Positions 29,795-37,110 of a stretch of 39,459 nt of DNA are shown here, one piece after another. The position numbers and the translations under genes are program-made. The notes beneath the pieces are model-generated. The model had not been told where the DNA came from and searched no databases. It worked only from the letters and a program-made list of their open reading frames with translations. This DNA comes from Desulfuromusa sp. (GTDB taxonomy: Bacteria > Desulfobacterota > Desulfuromonadia > Desulfuromonadales > Geopsychrobacteraceae): positions 1-39,459 of the forward strand of contig JADGEB010000031.1 of the NCBI GenBank assembly GCA_016744595.1. The letters are read 5' to 3'. Every line of letters starts with the position of its first letter. The first letter of the stretch is position 1.

Positions 29795-30433
29795 TTGAAA
29801 ATATACCATATCTGTCTGTTGTTGCTGGTTTATATTCTGATATTAAATGGTTGTGCTGTAAATCCTGCGACTGTGCAAAACGATCAGATGTCGAAAAGTG
29901 TTACGATTCAGCAGGAAATTCGTTCTGGTAAGATTTTATACGATCAGGCTTTACGGCAGTTGGAAGAGACTCATCCTGAGGCTTATGTGCTCTATGGTGA
30001 GGCTCGTGTTGCCGAGTTGCAGGGTGATCTCGATGTTGCGATTGAAATCTACCACAAGGCAATGCAGCAAGTTCCTGAGAATGGATTGTTATTGACGGAT
30101 TTAGGGATGGCCTACCTGCGTAAAGAAGATATGGTTCCGGCAAGACGTTATCTTCTTAAAGCAGTAAGCACTGATCCAAATTATTACAAATCCAGGTTAG
30201 GGTTGGGATACATTTATCTGCAGACTCAGCAGTTGCAAAAAGCTGTTGCCCAGCTGGAAGCGTCTTTGCAATTATTGCAGACTCTTGAGGGAACGTTTCT
30301 TCTTGGTGAGGCTGAAGAGGCGCAAGGAAATTTTTTGCGAGCCAGAAAGCATTACCAAGCAGTTATAGCAGCTGATAGCAAAAGTAAATTAGGAAAAACA
30401 GCGGCGAGCCGCTTGAGGAGTTTATCAAAATGA
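29795..30433 (+). CDS. TPR-repeat lipoprotein
   Basis: A protein of about 212 residues. The frame is open from 29681, but that region is the 5' end of the opposite gene and its leader. The TTG at 29795 lies seven bases after GGGAG (29783-29787) and gives a clean lipoprotein signal: a basic start, a run of Leu/Ile and the lipobox LNGC with Cys20. About four tetratricopeptide units follow (for example GDLDVAIEIYHKAMQQVPENG, DMVPARRYLLKAVSTDPNY and LQKAVAQLEASLQL), suggesting a periplasmic scaffold for a protein complex. It overlaps the next gene by 4 bp, so the two probably act together. The partner complex is unknown. Confidence 0.75.
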   Translation: MKIYHICLLLLVYILILNGCAVNPATVQNDQMSKSVTIQQEIRSGKILYDQALRQLEETHPEAYVLYGEARVAELQGDLDVAIEIYHKAMQQVPENGLLLTDLGMAYLRKEDMVPARRYLLKAVSTDPNYYKSRLGLGYIYLQTQQLQKAVAQLEASLQLLQTLEGTFLLGEAEEAQGNFLRARKHYQAVIAADSKSKLGKTAASRLRSLSK

Positions 30434-30969
30434 GCCAAAAAAGTTGTGAATGGCCTTTGGATGAGGATGAAATCGTCCTGTGGCAGGGGCGTCCTGCTCC
30501 GCGCTGTTATACCTTTCGCCATTGGTTACAAGCAACAATCGGGACAATTCTGTTCCTCGCCTGTAGTTTCTGGTTAATGGTTGGTGTTCAGCTGGTACGT
30601 GCACATGGCTATTCATGGTGGTTGGCTTTTGCTCCTGTGCTCCTTGCTGTTGCAGCTTTTTTTGTTGGGCCAGGGCAGTTAATTTTTGCACGCAGGCGGT
30701 GGGAAAAAATCTTTTACGCACTAACCAATCGGCGCCTATTGGTACGTAATCGACTTTTTGGTAACAGGGCTTCTGTCTATCAACTTTGCGATTATAAACA
30801 TTTTAAGCAGAAGAAGTATGGTCGTCAGCTATTAAGTCTTCGCTTGTCATTCAAAGGGAGTCCACCCATCGTTCTGGAGTGTTTGGAACACCCTGAAAAT
30901 TTTCTTGAGCACCTGCCCAAGAAAGAATCTGAATCTAAACCTAAATCTGTGCCTGAGAATACTGTTTGA
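30430..30969 (+). CDS. Membrane protein with bacterial PH-like domain
   Basis: A 179-residue protein. It has a short N-terminal segment with LDEDEIVLWQGRPAPR, a motif seen before the membrane pair in bacterial PH-domain (YdbS/YdbT-like) proteins. Two membrane segments follow (about 38-56 and 64-84), then a cytoplasmic PH-like sheet with FYALTNRRLLVRNRLFG. A charged tail (PKKESESKPKSVPE) ends the protein. The ATG overlaps the TPR lipoprotein stop by 4 bp. The function of the family is not defined; a membrane-associated scaffold is plausible. Confidence 0.65.
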   Translation: MSQKSCEWPLDEDEIVLWQGRPAPRCYTFRHWLQATIGTILFLACSFWLMVGVQLVRAHGYSWWLAFAPVLLAVAAFFVGPGQLIFARRRWEKIFYALTNRRLLVRNRLFGNRASVYQLCDYKHFKQKKYGRQLLSLRLSFKGSPPIVLECLEHPENFLEHLPKKESESKPKSVPENTV

Positions 30970-31030
30970 CTTGTAAAGAAACAGTTCGTTAGGATGCGCG
31001 ACTTTTCTATAATGACTGAAATGGTGATGA

Positions 31031-32350
31031 ATGAATAAAGCTTTTTACTTAGAAACCTTTGGTTGCCAGATGAATGTCGTCGATTCAGAGCAGATTGTCG
31101 CTTTGTTATCGGCTATTGGCTACTCTCAGGTCGATTCAGCAGAGTTAGCAGATCTGGTTCTGTTAAATACCTGTTCCGTACGCGATAAGGCAGAACGCAA
31201 GGTTTATGGGCATCTCGGACGCTTCAAACCAATTAAAGACAAGCGCCCCGAACTGATTATCGGGGTTGGTGGTTGTGTTGCGCAACAGGAAGGGGAGAAA
31301 ATGCTGGAAAAGGTTCCCTATCTTGACCTGGTATTTGGCACCCACAACATTCACTGTCTCCCTGAACTGGTTCAACAAGCTGAACAGGGTCGACAGCGTG
31401 GTTGTGAGACTGATTTTCAAGACCGTGATACCCGACTCAATCTGTTTCCCGAACGAACTGTTCAGGAAACAGTAACTCGCTTTGTCACTGTGATGCAGGG
31501 CTGTGATAATTTTTGTTCATACTGTATCGTACCCCATGTGCGTGGGCGGGAAATCAGTCGTCCTAGTCAGGACATTATTGCTGAAGTTCAAGGCCTGGTT
31601 GCTCAAGGTGCACGGGAGATAACCCTGCTGGGGCAGAATGTAAATTCTTATGGAATGAAAGATGATGAAGAGGTCTCTTTCACTCAATTGCTGCGTCATA
31701 TCAATGCCATTGATGGATTGCAGCGACTCCGTTTTGCCACCTCTCATCCCAAGGATATGACTGATGAACTGATCGATTGTTTCGGTTCTCTGGACAAGCT
31801 GTGCAAGCATATCCATCTGCCGTTTCAGAGTGGTTCTGATCGTATTCTCAAGCTGATGAATCGTGGCTATACGAGGGATGAGTATTTAGGCAGAGTAAAG
31901 CGTTTGAAAAAAGTTTGTCCTGAAATCCGTTTGACGACAGATGTTATTGTTGGTTTTCCAGGTGAAACCGAGGAGGATTTTCAGGCGACTCTCGACCTGG
32001 TGGAACAGGTCGGCTATGCTGATGCTTTCACTTTTTTGTATTCACCGCGAGTTGAAACCGCTGCGGCAAAGATGGTAGACGATCAATCAGCAGTACAGAA
32101 ACAACAACGCTTTGATCGTTTACTTAAATTGCAGCAGCAAACCAGCGCAACCATTTGGCAGGCAGATATTGATCAGGTATTATCGGTATTGGTTGAAGGA
32201 GAAAGCCGTCAGGGTGAAGGCCAGATGTTTGGTCGGACAAACTCGAATCGGGTGGTTAATTTTAGTGGCAGACCCGATTTAACCGGTCATATTGTTCAAA
32301 TTAAGATAAATGAAGTTCATAGAAATTCGCACCTTGGCGAGCAAGTATAA
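31031..32350 (+). CDS. miaB: tRNA-2-methylthio-N6-dimethylallyladenosine synthase MiaB
   Basis: A 439-residue methylthiotransferase that adds a methylthio group to i6A37 of tRNAs reading UNN codons, using two 4Fe-4S clusters. The N-terminal UPF0004 domain has its three cluster cysteines in FGCQMN (Cys12), NTCSVRDKAERK and GGCVAQ. The radical SAM core has GCDNFCSYCIVPHVRGREISR with the CxxxCxxC motif, then LGQNVNSYG and TTDVIVGFPGET. A C-terminal TRAM domain (about 370-438) binds tRNA. The FGCQMN start and RGREISRP sequence favour MiaB over RimO or MtaB. Length is normal. The PHP-domain gene follows after 23 bp with its own AGGAG site. Confidence 0.93.
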   Translation: MNKAFYLETFGCQMNVVDSEQIVALLSAIGYSQVDSAELADLVLLNTCSVRDKAERKVYGHLGRFKPIKDKRPELIIGVGGCVAQQEGEKMLEKVPYLDLVFGTHNIHCLPELVQQAEQGRQRGCETDFQDRDTRLNLFPERTVQETVTRFVTVMQGCDNFCSYCIVPHVRGREISRPSQDIIAEVQGLVAQGAREITLLGQNVNSYGMKDDEEVSFTQLLRHINAIDGLQRLRFATSHPKDMTDELIDCFGSLDKLCKHIHLPFQSGSDRILKLMNRGYTRDEYLGRVKRLKKVCPEIRLTTDVIVGFPGETEEDFQATLDLVEQVGYADAFTFLYSPRVETAAAKMVDDQSAVQKQQRFDRLLKLQQQTSATIWQADIDQVLSVLVEGESRQGEGQMFGRTNSNRVVNFSGRPDLTGHIVQIKINEVHRNSHLGEQV

Positions 32351-32373
32351 GAGCCAGGGTTTAGGAGATAAAA

Positions 32374-33027
32374 ATGATAGATCTACATACCCATACATTT
32401 TTCAGTGATGGCGAGTTGGTTCCAACAGAACTTATTCGACGTGCTTCTGTTGCAGGTTATACTGCTATAGCGATCACCGATCACGCTGACAAGAGTAACA
32501 CCAAGTGGTTGCTTGAAAATATTGTTGATGTTGTCGATGAAATTGGTGCCGCAAATAATATTCAAGTTCTTGCTGGAGTGGAATTAACCCATGTGCCACC
32601 ACAATCGATTACCGATGCTGCACAGTTTGCTCGAGATAATGGTGCAGAAATTGTTCTGGTTCATGGGGAATCGATAGTTGATCCTGTGATGCCCGGAACT
32701 AATTTAGCTGCCATCAAGGCAAAAGTTGACATCCTTGCCCACCCCGGCTTGATAACAGAAGAAGAAGTTCAGCTCGCAGCTGAGTTGGGGGTCTGTTTGG
32801 AAATTACTACGCGAAAAGGAAATTCTTTAACGAACGGACATGTCCTGAAACTGGCTGAGAAATATGGTGTAAAGCTGGTGATAAATAATGATGCTCATGC
32901 GCCGACCGATATTCTCCCTCCTGATCTGGTTCATAAAATTGCGCTGGGTGCTGGAATGACCGAAGAACAATTTCTTCAGGCACAGAAGAATTCAGCTGAG
33001 TTGGTTGCCAAGGCTAAAGGTAAGTAG
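32374..33027 (+). CDS. PHP-domain phosphoesterase, histidinol-phosphatase-like
   Basis: A 217-residue metal-dependent phosphoesterase of the PHP family. Metal ligands are visible in DLHTHTFFSDGE at the N-terminus, in ITDHADKSN, in VLAGVELTH, in VLVHGES, in DILAHPG and in NNDAHAP. It resembles the short stand-alone PHP proteins annotated as histidinol phosphatase or PHP hydrolases. No histidine-biosynthesis genes are near, so a nucleotide or sugar phosphate may be the true substrate. AGGAGATAAAA precedes the ATG. It is probably cotranscribed with miaB. Confidence 0.85.
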   Translation: MIDLHTHTFFSDGELVPTELIRRASVAGYTAIAITDHADKSNTKWLLENIVDVVDEIGAANNIQVLAGVELTHVPPQSITDAAQFARDNGAEIVLVHGESIVDPVMPGTNLAAIKAKVDILAHPGLITEEEVQLAAELGVCLEITTRKGNSLTNGHVLKLAEKYGVKLVINNDAHAPTDILPPDLVHKIALGAGMTEEQFLQAQKNSAELVAKAKGK

Positions 33028-33040
33028 ATAGTAGTATTCT

Positions 33041-33067
33041 GGGGACATGTACTCGTTACGTGTCCCC
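33041..33067. repeat. Palindromic repeat, copy 1
   Basis: A 10-bp stem, GGGGACATGT with ACGTGTCCCC, around a seven-base loop ACTCGTT. A second copy in inverted orientation is at 37059-37083, differing at one loop base over the shared 25 bases. The adjoining sequence to about 33190 also has long imperfect inverted arms (ACGCAGATAAAAACG / CGTTTATATCTGC type) and looks like more intergenic repeat. Confidence 0.8.
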
Positions 33068-33247
33068 GGAATGCGGGTGAATAAAGACTTAACCTTTGGT
33101 CACAGATGAACGCAGATAAAAACGGATAGAACATAAAACGTAAGGCTTTGTTTTGCAACGTTTATATCTGCATCAGGTTTTATCAGCGGCTAAACTATTT
33201 TGGCTATAGGTTGCATAGATTTGAATGAAATTAACCGGAGAAAGTAT

Positions 33248-34312
33248 ATGAACGCAGAAGATTTTGCTTTTCTGAAAGAATTGGTTGAAACACCCAGTCC
33301 ATCTGGCTACGAACAACCAGCCCAGAGGGTGATTAAAAAACAGCTCGATGGGATAGCTGATGGTTTGTACACCGATGTTATGGGTAACCTGATTGCTGAT
33401 CTCAAAGGGGAGGGCGGCCCGCGTGTCATGCTGGCTGGTCACTGCGATGAAATTGGTTTCATGGTGCAGTTTGTCGATGATCGTGGCTTTATCTACTTTG
33501 GAGCCATCGGTGGGGTTGACCCCCATCTGTCACCTGGACAACGGGTGCTGATTCATACTGATAATGGTGAAGTTCCCGGCGTGATTGGTAAAAAAGCGAT
33601 TCATCTAATTGAGCCGAAAGATCGCGATAAAGTCATCAACCTGAAAAAACAGTTTATCGATATTGGTTGTTCAACTTGTGATGAGGTTGAAGCCTTAATT
33701 CAGATTGGCGACCCCGTAACCTTTGCCGTTGGCGTTCAACCCTTGCAAAACGATCGCGCTACATCGCGGGCTTTTGATGACAAAATGGGTGCCTTCATTG
33801 TCACCGAGGTGATGAAGCGAGTCAAAGAGCAGGGCATCATCACTGCTGATCTGTTTGCGGTGTCCACAGTTCAGGAAGAGATCGGCCTACGTGGTGCGGC
33901 AACCAGCAGTTATGGCGTGAATCCCGATGTTGGTATTGTGGTAGAGGTTACCCATGCAACCGATTATCCCGATGTAGAGCAATCTGCAATTGGTCGGGTT
34001 GAGCTTGGCAAGGGACCGGTGATTGCTCGTGGCGCAAATATCAATCCGGTGCTTTTTAAATTATTAGTTGAAACCGCCGCAACGGAAGAGATCCCTATTC
34101 AAATTATCGGAGTCCCGCGTGCTACAGGCACCGATGCCAACGTTATGCAATTGACCCGTGGTGGTGTGGCAACGGCACTATTAGGAATCCCACTGCGCTA
34201 TATGCATACGCCGGTGGAGACCCTTTCCCTGTCAGATCTGGATCAGGCCATTGCACTGTTGGTGGCGGTGGTGAAGCGGATAAAGAAAGATTCTTCTTTT
34301 ATTCCTGTTTGA
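33248..34312 (+). CDS. M42-family metalloaminopeptidase
   Basis: A 354-residue co-catalytic zinc peptidase of family M42 (glutamyl aminopeptidase/TET or endoglucanase-M-like). Ligand and catalytic motifs are all present: AGHCDEIGFMV (metal His, Asp), AFDDKMGAF (bridging Asp), QEEIGLRGA (catalytic Glu and metal Glu), VEVTHATD, and the C-terminal RYMHTPVE histidine. Members form large tetrahedral cytosolic assemblies that trim peptides. The frame opens further upstream, but GGAG eight bases before the ATG at 33248 identifies the start. The neighbouring NYN gene is convergent with only 15 bp between stops. Confidence 0.92.
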   Translation: MNAEDFAFLKELVETPSPSGYEQPAQRVIKKQLDGIADGLYTDVMGNLIADLKGEGGPRVMLAGHCDEIGFMVQFVDDRGFIYFGAIGGVDPHLSPGQRVLIHTDNGEVPGVIGKKAIHLIEPKDRDKVINLKKQFIDIGCSTCDEVEALIQIGDPVTFAVGVQPLQNDRATSRAFDDKMGAFIVTEVMKRVKEQGIITADLFAVSTVQEEIGLRGAATSSYGVNPDVGIVVEVTHATDYPDVEQSAIGRVELGKGPVIARGANINPVLFKLLVETAATEEIPIQIIGVPRATGTDANVMQLTRGGVATALLGIPLRYMHTPVETLSLSDLDQAIALLVAVVKRIKKDSSFIPV

Positions 34313-34327
34313 TTGGTTGGTTAAGCG

Positions 34328-35095
34328 TCATTTTCTTTTATCTCTTACATAAATGTTGTGAACAGTTCCGCTGCCCGATTGACGCCGTTCAATTTCAAAC
34401 AATTCAGTTTCCTCTATCAATAAGGTAAGTGTTCGATAACCATAGTTTCTCGGATCGAAGTCTGGAAACTGCTTTTTAATAAGTTGACCACAGCTTGCGA
34501 GATGAGCCCACCCATCGTCATTTTCATATTCACTAATTGCATTTCTTAAAATATTGACAAGCTTTGTATCACCCCGTAGGTCATTCTTTGTTTTTTTCTG
34601 ACCTTTGTTTGTACTTGTGTCATTCGGTGGGTCTTGCTTGTCTGAATCAGGGTTTTTAAGTACCTCTGTAGAGATAAAATCATCACATGCGTTTCTGAAG
34701 GCAGTCGGTGTTTTTTTCTCACCAACTCCAAAAACATAAATCTGAGATTCTTTAAGCCTGGAAGCAAGTTTTGTGAAATCACTATCACTTGAGACAAGTG
34801 CAAATGAATCAAACTTTCCTGAGTACAATAAATCCATTGCATCAATTATCATCGCTGCATCAGAAGAATTTTTCCCCTGTGTGTAGGAAAATTGTTGAAC
34901 TGGATTAATAGCAAGTTCATTTAAAGGCTGTTTCCAATTTTTAAGATGGTTGTTACTCCAATCACCATAAGCTCTTTTTGTAATGATGTGTCCATGCTTT
35001 GACAACTCTGATAATACAGCTCCCAATACTGAACATTGTGAATTTTCGGCATCGATCAAGACAGCTATCTTTTTCTCAGAGTCTATATCTTTCAT
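34328..35095 (-). CDS. NYN (PIN-like) domain protein with C-terminal OST-HTH/LOTUS-like domain
   Basis: A 255-residue protein of the LabA/DUF88-MARF1 type. The NYN domain (about 8-145) has acidic nuclease-like residues in VLIDAEN (Asp15), in SSDAAMIIDAMD and in ALVSSDSDFTKL. A lysine-rich linker follows (about 148-172), then a LOTUS/OST-HTH-like segment (about 175-250: LVNILRNAISEYENDDGWAH, then DPRNYGYRTLTLLIEE). Such proteins bind and probably cleave RNA. GGAGATAAT before the ATG fixes the start. Twenty-five bases further upstream begins an approximately 95-bp repeat also found before the next minus-strand gene. It may be a stress or defence nuclease; the target is unknown. Confidence 0.85.
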   Translation of the reverse strand: MKDIDSEKKIAVLIDAENSQCSVLGAVLSELSKHGHIITKRAYGDWSNNHLKNWKQPLNELAINPVQQFSYTQGKNSSDAAMIIDAMDLLYSGKFDSFALVSSDSDFTKLASRLKESQIYVFGVGEKKTPTAFRNACDDFISTEVLKNPDSDKQDPPNDTSTNKGQKKTKNDLRGDTKLVNILRNAISEYENDDGWAHLASCGQLIKKQFPDFDPRNYGYRTLTLLIEETELFEIERRQSGSGTVHNIYVRDKRK

Positions 35096-35119
35096 ATTAT
35101 CTCCATTTTAAAGTATTTA

Positions 35120-35213
35120 ACGGTTTTGTAGCCGGCGGCGACGAACTGTTTGCGAACAATCTGATTGTTTGAATTATAAAGAAACGTATTTTTCATCCGG
35201 TTGACACGATTGT
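35120..35213. repeat. Imperfect ~95-bp repeat, copy A
   Basis: It shares blocks with copy B (36883-36979), including GGCGACG, TTGCG and ACGTATTTT, and CATCCGGTT at the end, in the same orientation. By eye about two-thirds to three-quarters of positions agree. CCGG-containing ends are roughly inverted, so each copy could fold. It lies 25 bp upstream of the NYN gene start. Confidence 0.6.
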
Positions 35214-35562
35214 TATCTGTAAATTTCTGATTAATCACTATAATTTATTTAGGTGCCTCGTATTGTGGCATTAAAACCGTAAAACCTTCAGTAACCTATT
35301 CGATAACCTCAACTTCGCATGAGATGGCCGCAATAAAATTGTCACTGCAAAAGCAGATGATCTCGTTGATCATAACCGCCACTCGATGCGGAAACCGTTT
35401 AAAACATGGCCTATAAGGTAGACCCGCTCTCAAACTGAAGAGCCGAAGAGACATTATCGCCAGTTTTAAACACCACATAACTCCATGAAGGGAAAGCTAT
35501 GTCTTCTATTGTGAAAGATCGGTTGACAAGCCTAAAGACATTGTGTTGTTCGACTCGTTTTT
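35214..35562. other. Gap between repeat A and the unrecognised gene; no supported gene
   Basis: About 350 bases downstream of the 428-residue gene. A 60-codon minus-strand frame (35296-35478) is open but has no recognised motif and no convincing ribosome-binding site. I see no tRNA, terminator with a T run, or transposase signature. Confidence 0.4.
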
Positions 35563-36849
35563 TTACTTGGACAAAGGGCATTTGCGCCATATTTTTTCCA
35601 CTTTACTCCAGATGGCTTCTATAACGATATTGTCATAAGACATAATATTGCACATTGCTCCCACGACACTGTGGTTCTCGGAAATCTTGGATGCAACAGC
35701 ATGAATCCGAGTAGCTACACCTACCGCTGCCATCCCGCCAAGTGCTTGAATTGGGTCAGCACCTAAAGCAATTGTCGCAGCAGGACCAGATAAAGGTATA
35801 AGCGACTTTGGCGTTACCTCAAATGCTGCTTTGCCTATCGAGGAGGAATATTGTGCCGTTTTCGGCCCACCCCGTTTTCGGATTTCATGCACTAGTTTTT
35901 CTTTAACTTCGGCGATTTTGTCTGACCCTGCTCCCGAAGAATGTAAGTTTATGATGTTTTTTTGTATGGAAGGAACGCGGAGATCATCTGAAAAGCGAGA
36001 TGCCAAACCAAAAAGATCTTCAGGTCTTGAATTGTTTGGCGCGTCTATTAATACAACAAGCCCAAGCAAGGGGAGGCTACAATTGTCTGGAGTTGCAAGC
36101 GGGGCATTAAGGTTAAATTGATTCCTGATCTCTGTGATAATATCGTCTAAAATTGACAATTTGTATTCGCATAACTGTTTTACACCTGATGGGTTCGTGG
36201 CAAGAATAGCATCGTCATTCCCTGCCAGCTGCATTAGTAAAAAGGTGCGGAAGTTATTAATTACCATAGACATCACATCTCCCTTTATGCTGTTGGAGGA
36301 CGCTTCATAGGGTGTTATTGCCTCAAGTAAGTCAGAATTATCTGTTCCTGCAAGGCCAACAAGAGCTTTAGCCCCATGAGTTCCTCTATTAAACTCATCC
36401 GCTGCAATTGAAAAACGATTGTTTTCATCTGGTTCTTTGGACATAGCCTTCAAACAAGTGAAAAAACTGTCAATGTCATAATTTTCGGGTGGCTTAGTTG
36501 ACTTAGGAATATTTTGTATTGAGTCATTTATTCCTTTTCTTGCCATTGAAATGGATCTTGAAAGAAGGACATAAAAATCTTTCTCAGCGGGAAGCAGACT
36601 TAGGGGGGCAACTGTATCAGTCAGATTTAAGGTATTAACAGCATCGTGTAATGGTTTCTGGTATTTCTCGGGTATGGATGCATCATAACGCAACCTATTT
36701 GAAAGAACGTGCAGGCCAAGAAAAGACAGAAAGCACTCAAGCTCATCTTTGGTAGGCAGGCGGTGGTTCACTCCATATGCAAGTTGAGAAACTGCCGCAG
36801 CGGGACCTGCAATTCGTGCATTGATAACAATGTCTCCACTATAGTTCAT
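35563..36849 (-). CDS. Unrecognised 428-residue protein between repeats
   Basis: I cannot assign this protein. The start (ATG with GGAG nine bases upstream) and the long uninterrupted frame support a real gene. It has no signal peptide. Two Gly/Ala-rich hydrophobic stretches stand out: near the N-terminus (ARIAGPAAAVSQLAYGV) and near 345-385 (LSGPAATIALGADP, then ALGGMAAVGVA). The second could be a membrane or glycine-zipper segment. The middle is mixed helical with no nuclease, ATPase or methylase motif that I can see. It is flanked by ~95-bp repeats (35120-35213 and 36883-36979) and a strong palindrome, unlike the core genes around it, so it looks like acquired cargo. Pairing with the NYN nuclease gene downstream may be meaningful or accidental. 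Confidence 0.65.
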   Translation of the reverse strand: MNYSGDIVINARIAGPAAAVSQLAYGVNHRLPTKDELECFLSFLGLHVLSNRLRYDASIPEKYQKPLHDAVNTLNLTDTVAPLSLLPAEKDFYVLLSRSISMARKGINDSIQNIPKSTKPPENYDIDSFFTCLKAMSKEPDENNRFSIAADEFNRGTHGAKALVGLAGTDNSDLLEAITPYEASSNSIKGDVMSMVINNFRTFLLMQLAGNDDAILATNPSGVKQLCEYKLSILDDIITEIRNQFNLNAPLATPDNCSLPLLGLVVLIDAPNNSRPEDLFGLASRFSDDLRVPSIQKNIINLHSSGAGSDKIAEVKEKLVHEIRKRGGPKTAQYSSSIGKAAFEVTPKSLIPLSGPAATIALGADPIQALGGMAAVGVATRIHAVASKISENHSVVGAMCNIMSYDNIVIEAIWSKVEKIWRKCPLSK

Positions 36850-36882
36850 CTCTTGATTCTCCAGATTTTTACCTTCTGTCGA

Positions 36883-36979
36883 ACGTTTTTGATAACCGGT
36901 GGCGACGCTAACTTGCGTGAACCACAGAATTATTCGAATTTAAAAGCAGACGTATTTTCCATCCGGTTAATTGCATTGT
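36883..36979. repeat. Imperfect ~95-bp repeat, copy B
   Basis: Counterpart of copy A, 34 bp upstream of the 428-residue gene's start. It begins ACGTTTTTGATAACCGG and ends with CATCCGGTTAATTG; the TAACCGG and CCGGTTA ends are inverted. The two copies lie about 1.76 kb apart as direct repeats. Confidence 0.6.
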
Positions 36980-37050
36980 GTACGCCCAGCATGGGCATGA
37001 ACTGAAATATGCCACTATGTAAGACGAGGAAGATAGCTGGTTGTTAAACC

Positions 37051-37091
37051 GTATTTTTGGGACACGTATCGAGTACATGTCCCAAAAATAC
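37051..37091. repeat. Palindromic repeat, copy 2, with extended stem
   Basis: GTATTTTTGGGACACGT pairs with ACATGTCCCAAAAATAC around a seven-base loop, a stem of about 17 bp with one G-T pair. The core 37059-37083 is the inverse of the element at 33041. Twenty bases after the phosphohexomutase stop at 37111 (minus strand), it can also serve as that gene's terminator, since it contains a T run on either strand. Confidence 0.8.
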
Positions 37092-37110
37092 TAGCAGATG
37101 TCAAACCTGT

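Noticed and set aside
35296..35478. 60-residue minus-strand open frame
   Set aside because: No recognised motif, no clear ribosome-binding site and a composition compatible with chance.
35120..36979. Integron gene cassette with attC sites
   Set aside because: No integrase gene and no convincing RYYYAAC/GTTRRRY core pair were found; kept only as unexplained repeats.
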